A stretch of DNA of 6,954 nt from Candidatus Sivonenia alaskensis PMM_0068 (GTDB lineage: Bacteria; Cyanobacteriota; Cyanobacteriia; Gloeobacterales; PMM-0068), in assembly GCA_949127685.1 (NCBI GenBank), contig CASBPW010000174.1:1-6954 (forward strand), in the 5' to 3' direction. How positions within the stretch are numbered: position 1 is the first letter of the stretch; every line of letters begins with the position of its first letter. A model generated the notes under the pieces. The model did no database searches and had not been told where the DNA came from. It worked only from the letters and a program-made list of their open reading frames with translations. The translations under genes and the position numbers were made by a program. Positions 6,502-6,954 of the stretch are shown here, one piece after another.

Positions 6502-6531
6502 TGTATAAATAATAGCGCCCATTTTTAGCAA
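6502..6531 (-). promoter_or_regulatory. Possible promoter of the glycosyltransferase/PIG-L pair
   Basis: On the - strand, TTGCTA (6526-6531) and TATACA (6502-6507) are separated by 18 bases. Each matches four of six positions of the sigma-70 -35 and -10 consensus. Transcription would start near 6495 and leave a leader of about 60 bases before GTG 6435. The position is right and the region is A+T-rich, but the match is modest. Confidence 0.3.
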
Positions 6532-6622
6532 CGTTTACCGTTTAATTCAATCTCTACGGGTCAGATCCTCTCCGCTTGCGGCGCATAGAATCACACCTTC
6601 AGAAATCCACAGTCGAGCGAGC

Positions 6623-6647
6623 GAAGTTAAACTTCAGAGTATCTGAA
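6623..6647. repeat. Two overlapping perfect palindromes
   Basis: GAAGTT-A-AACTTC (6623-6635) and TTCAGA-GTA-TCTGAA (6633-6647) are both perfect six-base inverted repeats, and they share TTC at 6633-6635. As RNA they would be mutually exclusive small hairpins; as DNA they could be dyad protein sites. No role is known. Confidence 0.45.
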
Positions 6648-6676
6648 ACTCATAGGATCTCCATACTCCGTCCGTG

Positions 6677-6696
6677 CTCGGCTGAGCTTGTCGAAG
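6677..6696. repeat. Dispersed-repeat-like hairpin (TGAGCTTGTCGAAG core)
   Basis: The core TGAGCTTGTCGAAG is a short sequence I recognise from many bacterial genomes as an intergenic dispersed repeat, often flanked by the matching arm TTCGAC. Here the arms are TCGGC (6679-6683) and GTCGA (6690-6694), which pair over five bases with one G-U. The left arm looks decayed. Only one copy lies in the window, so its repeat status rests on recall, not on a count. Confidence 0.4.
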
Positions 6697-6765
6697 TCTT
6701 GCGGCGAGCTGACACACTTTAGATGCTATTGGTTAAGGGGAAATTATATTTTGGTAAAGAAAAAT

Positions 6766-6954
6766 TTATGTGGATTTCCCATTGACATTTAACAGACGTT
6801 TTAAGGCATGCTCAGCGACTTCTTTATAGGAGGTCGTGCCATGAAGTAGGGCTCCCATGGTACGGGTAGCAGAAGGTCGCTTGATCCCTACTTGATAAGC
6901 CCACTTTGGTAAACGGTAAAACGCTCCAGCAAGGCGGTCAGCCCATTTTAAGTC
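6766..6954 (-). CDS. C-terminal fragment, probable geranylgeranyl reductase-family FAD oxidoreductase
   Basis: An open frame enters from the right edge and gives 62 residues before TAA at 6768-6766; its start and catalytic core are outside the window. It reads DLKWADRLAGAFYRLPKWAY, then QVGIKRPSATRTMGALLHGT, then SYKEVAEHALKRLL and a short polar tail. A pattern of RLAG.FYRLP...Y..G.KRP....M...L.G...Y..VA..A.KRL is what I recall at the end of cyanobacterial FAD-dependent oxidoreductases annotated as geranylgeranyl reductase family, which are distinct from ChlP. Those enzymes reduce isoprenoid or related double bonds, with mostly unknown substrates. No FAD motif is present in this part, so the assignment rests only on this C-terminal pattern. 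The coding nature is well supported by the unbroken, compositionally normal frame. Confidence 0.55.
   Translation of the reverse strand, partial: DLKWADRLAGAFYRLPKWAYQVGIKRPSATRTMGALLHGTTSYKEVAEHALKRLLNVNGKST

Larger units (their letters stand above)
6436..6765. other. 330-base non-coding stretch with small structured elements
   Basis: No credible protein is encoded on either strand here. Besides the candidate promoter near 6502-6531, it contains CCGC-TT-GCGG (6572-6581), two overlapping palindromes at 6623-6647, a hairpin of dispersed-repeat type at 6677-6696, and two copies of CTTGCGGCG (6575-6583 and 6698-6706). It also forms the 3' region of the partial oxidoreductase gene at the right edge. 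No clear U-tract terminator for that gene is visible. Confidence 0.6.

Noticed and set aside
6630..6713. Short - strand frame containing ARLRQAQ in the right non-coding stretch
   Set aside because: RLRQAQ is the usual read-through of the TTCGACAAGCTCAG repeat core. The frame is under 30 codons, with no convincing ribosome site.
1..6954. CRISPR array, tRNA or rRNA genes, transposase, phage genes
   Set aside because: No regularly spaced repeats, cloverleaf sequences, rRNA signatures or transposase motifs were seen on either strand.

Overview
This 6,954-base window looks like ordinary cyanobacterial chromosome. The strongest clue is a full-length geranylgeranyl reductase of the ChlP type, found in organisms that make chlorophyll. 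It sits beside an outer-membrane lipid A gene (lpxD) and a type IV pilus platform gene (pilC), which fits a Gram-negative phototroph. Base composition is moderate and even, and no base or codon shift suggests a recently acquired island. I cannot name the genus from this sequence.

Layout, left to right. Positions 1-711 (+) hold the C-terminal part of pilC, whose start lies outside the window. It converges, with a 14-base gap, on a leftward group: chlP (3130-1928), a short broken reading frame (1891-1757), and lpxD (1757-726). A second group diverges rightward from the 196-base chlP upstream region: a 12-helix MFS transporter from a TTG start (3327-4595). This transporter overlaps tail-to-tail by 25 bases with a leftward pair, a GT4 glycosyltransferase (6435-5335) followed 23 bases later by a PIG-L family deacetylase (5311-4571). 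A 330-base non-coding stretch (6436-6765) follows, with a repeat-like hairpin and two overlapping small palindromes. The window ends inside the C-terminus of another leftward gene (6954-6766), probably a second FAD-dependent oxidoreductase of the geranylgeranyl reductase family.

How the genes relate. chlP supplies the phytyl tail of chlorophyll and tocopherol. lpxD supplies an N-acyl chain of lipid A. They share a strand and probably a transcript, but no pathway. The glycosyltransferase and deacetylase are a plausible two-step module: transfer of an N-acetylated sugar, then de-N-acetylation. The MFS carrier's substrate cannot be read from sequence.

I found no mobile element, CRISPR array, RNA gene or clearly novel system. 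The points most worth checking are the interrupted mini-gene whose stop codon overlaps the lpxD start, the GT4/PIG-L pair, the pilC terminator written inside lpxD, and the structured non-coding stretch at the right.
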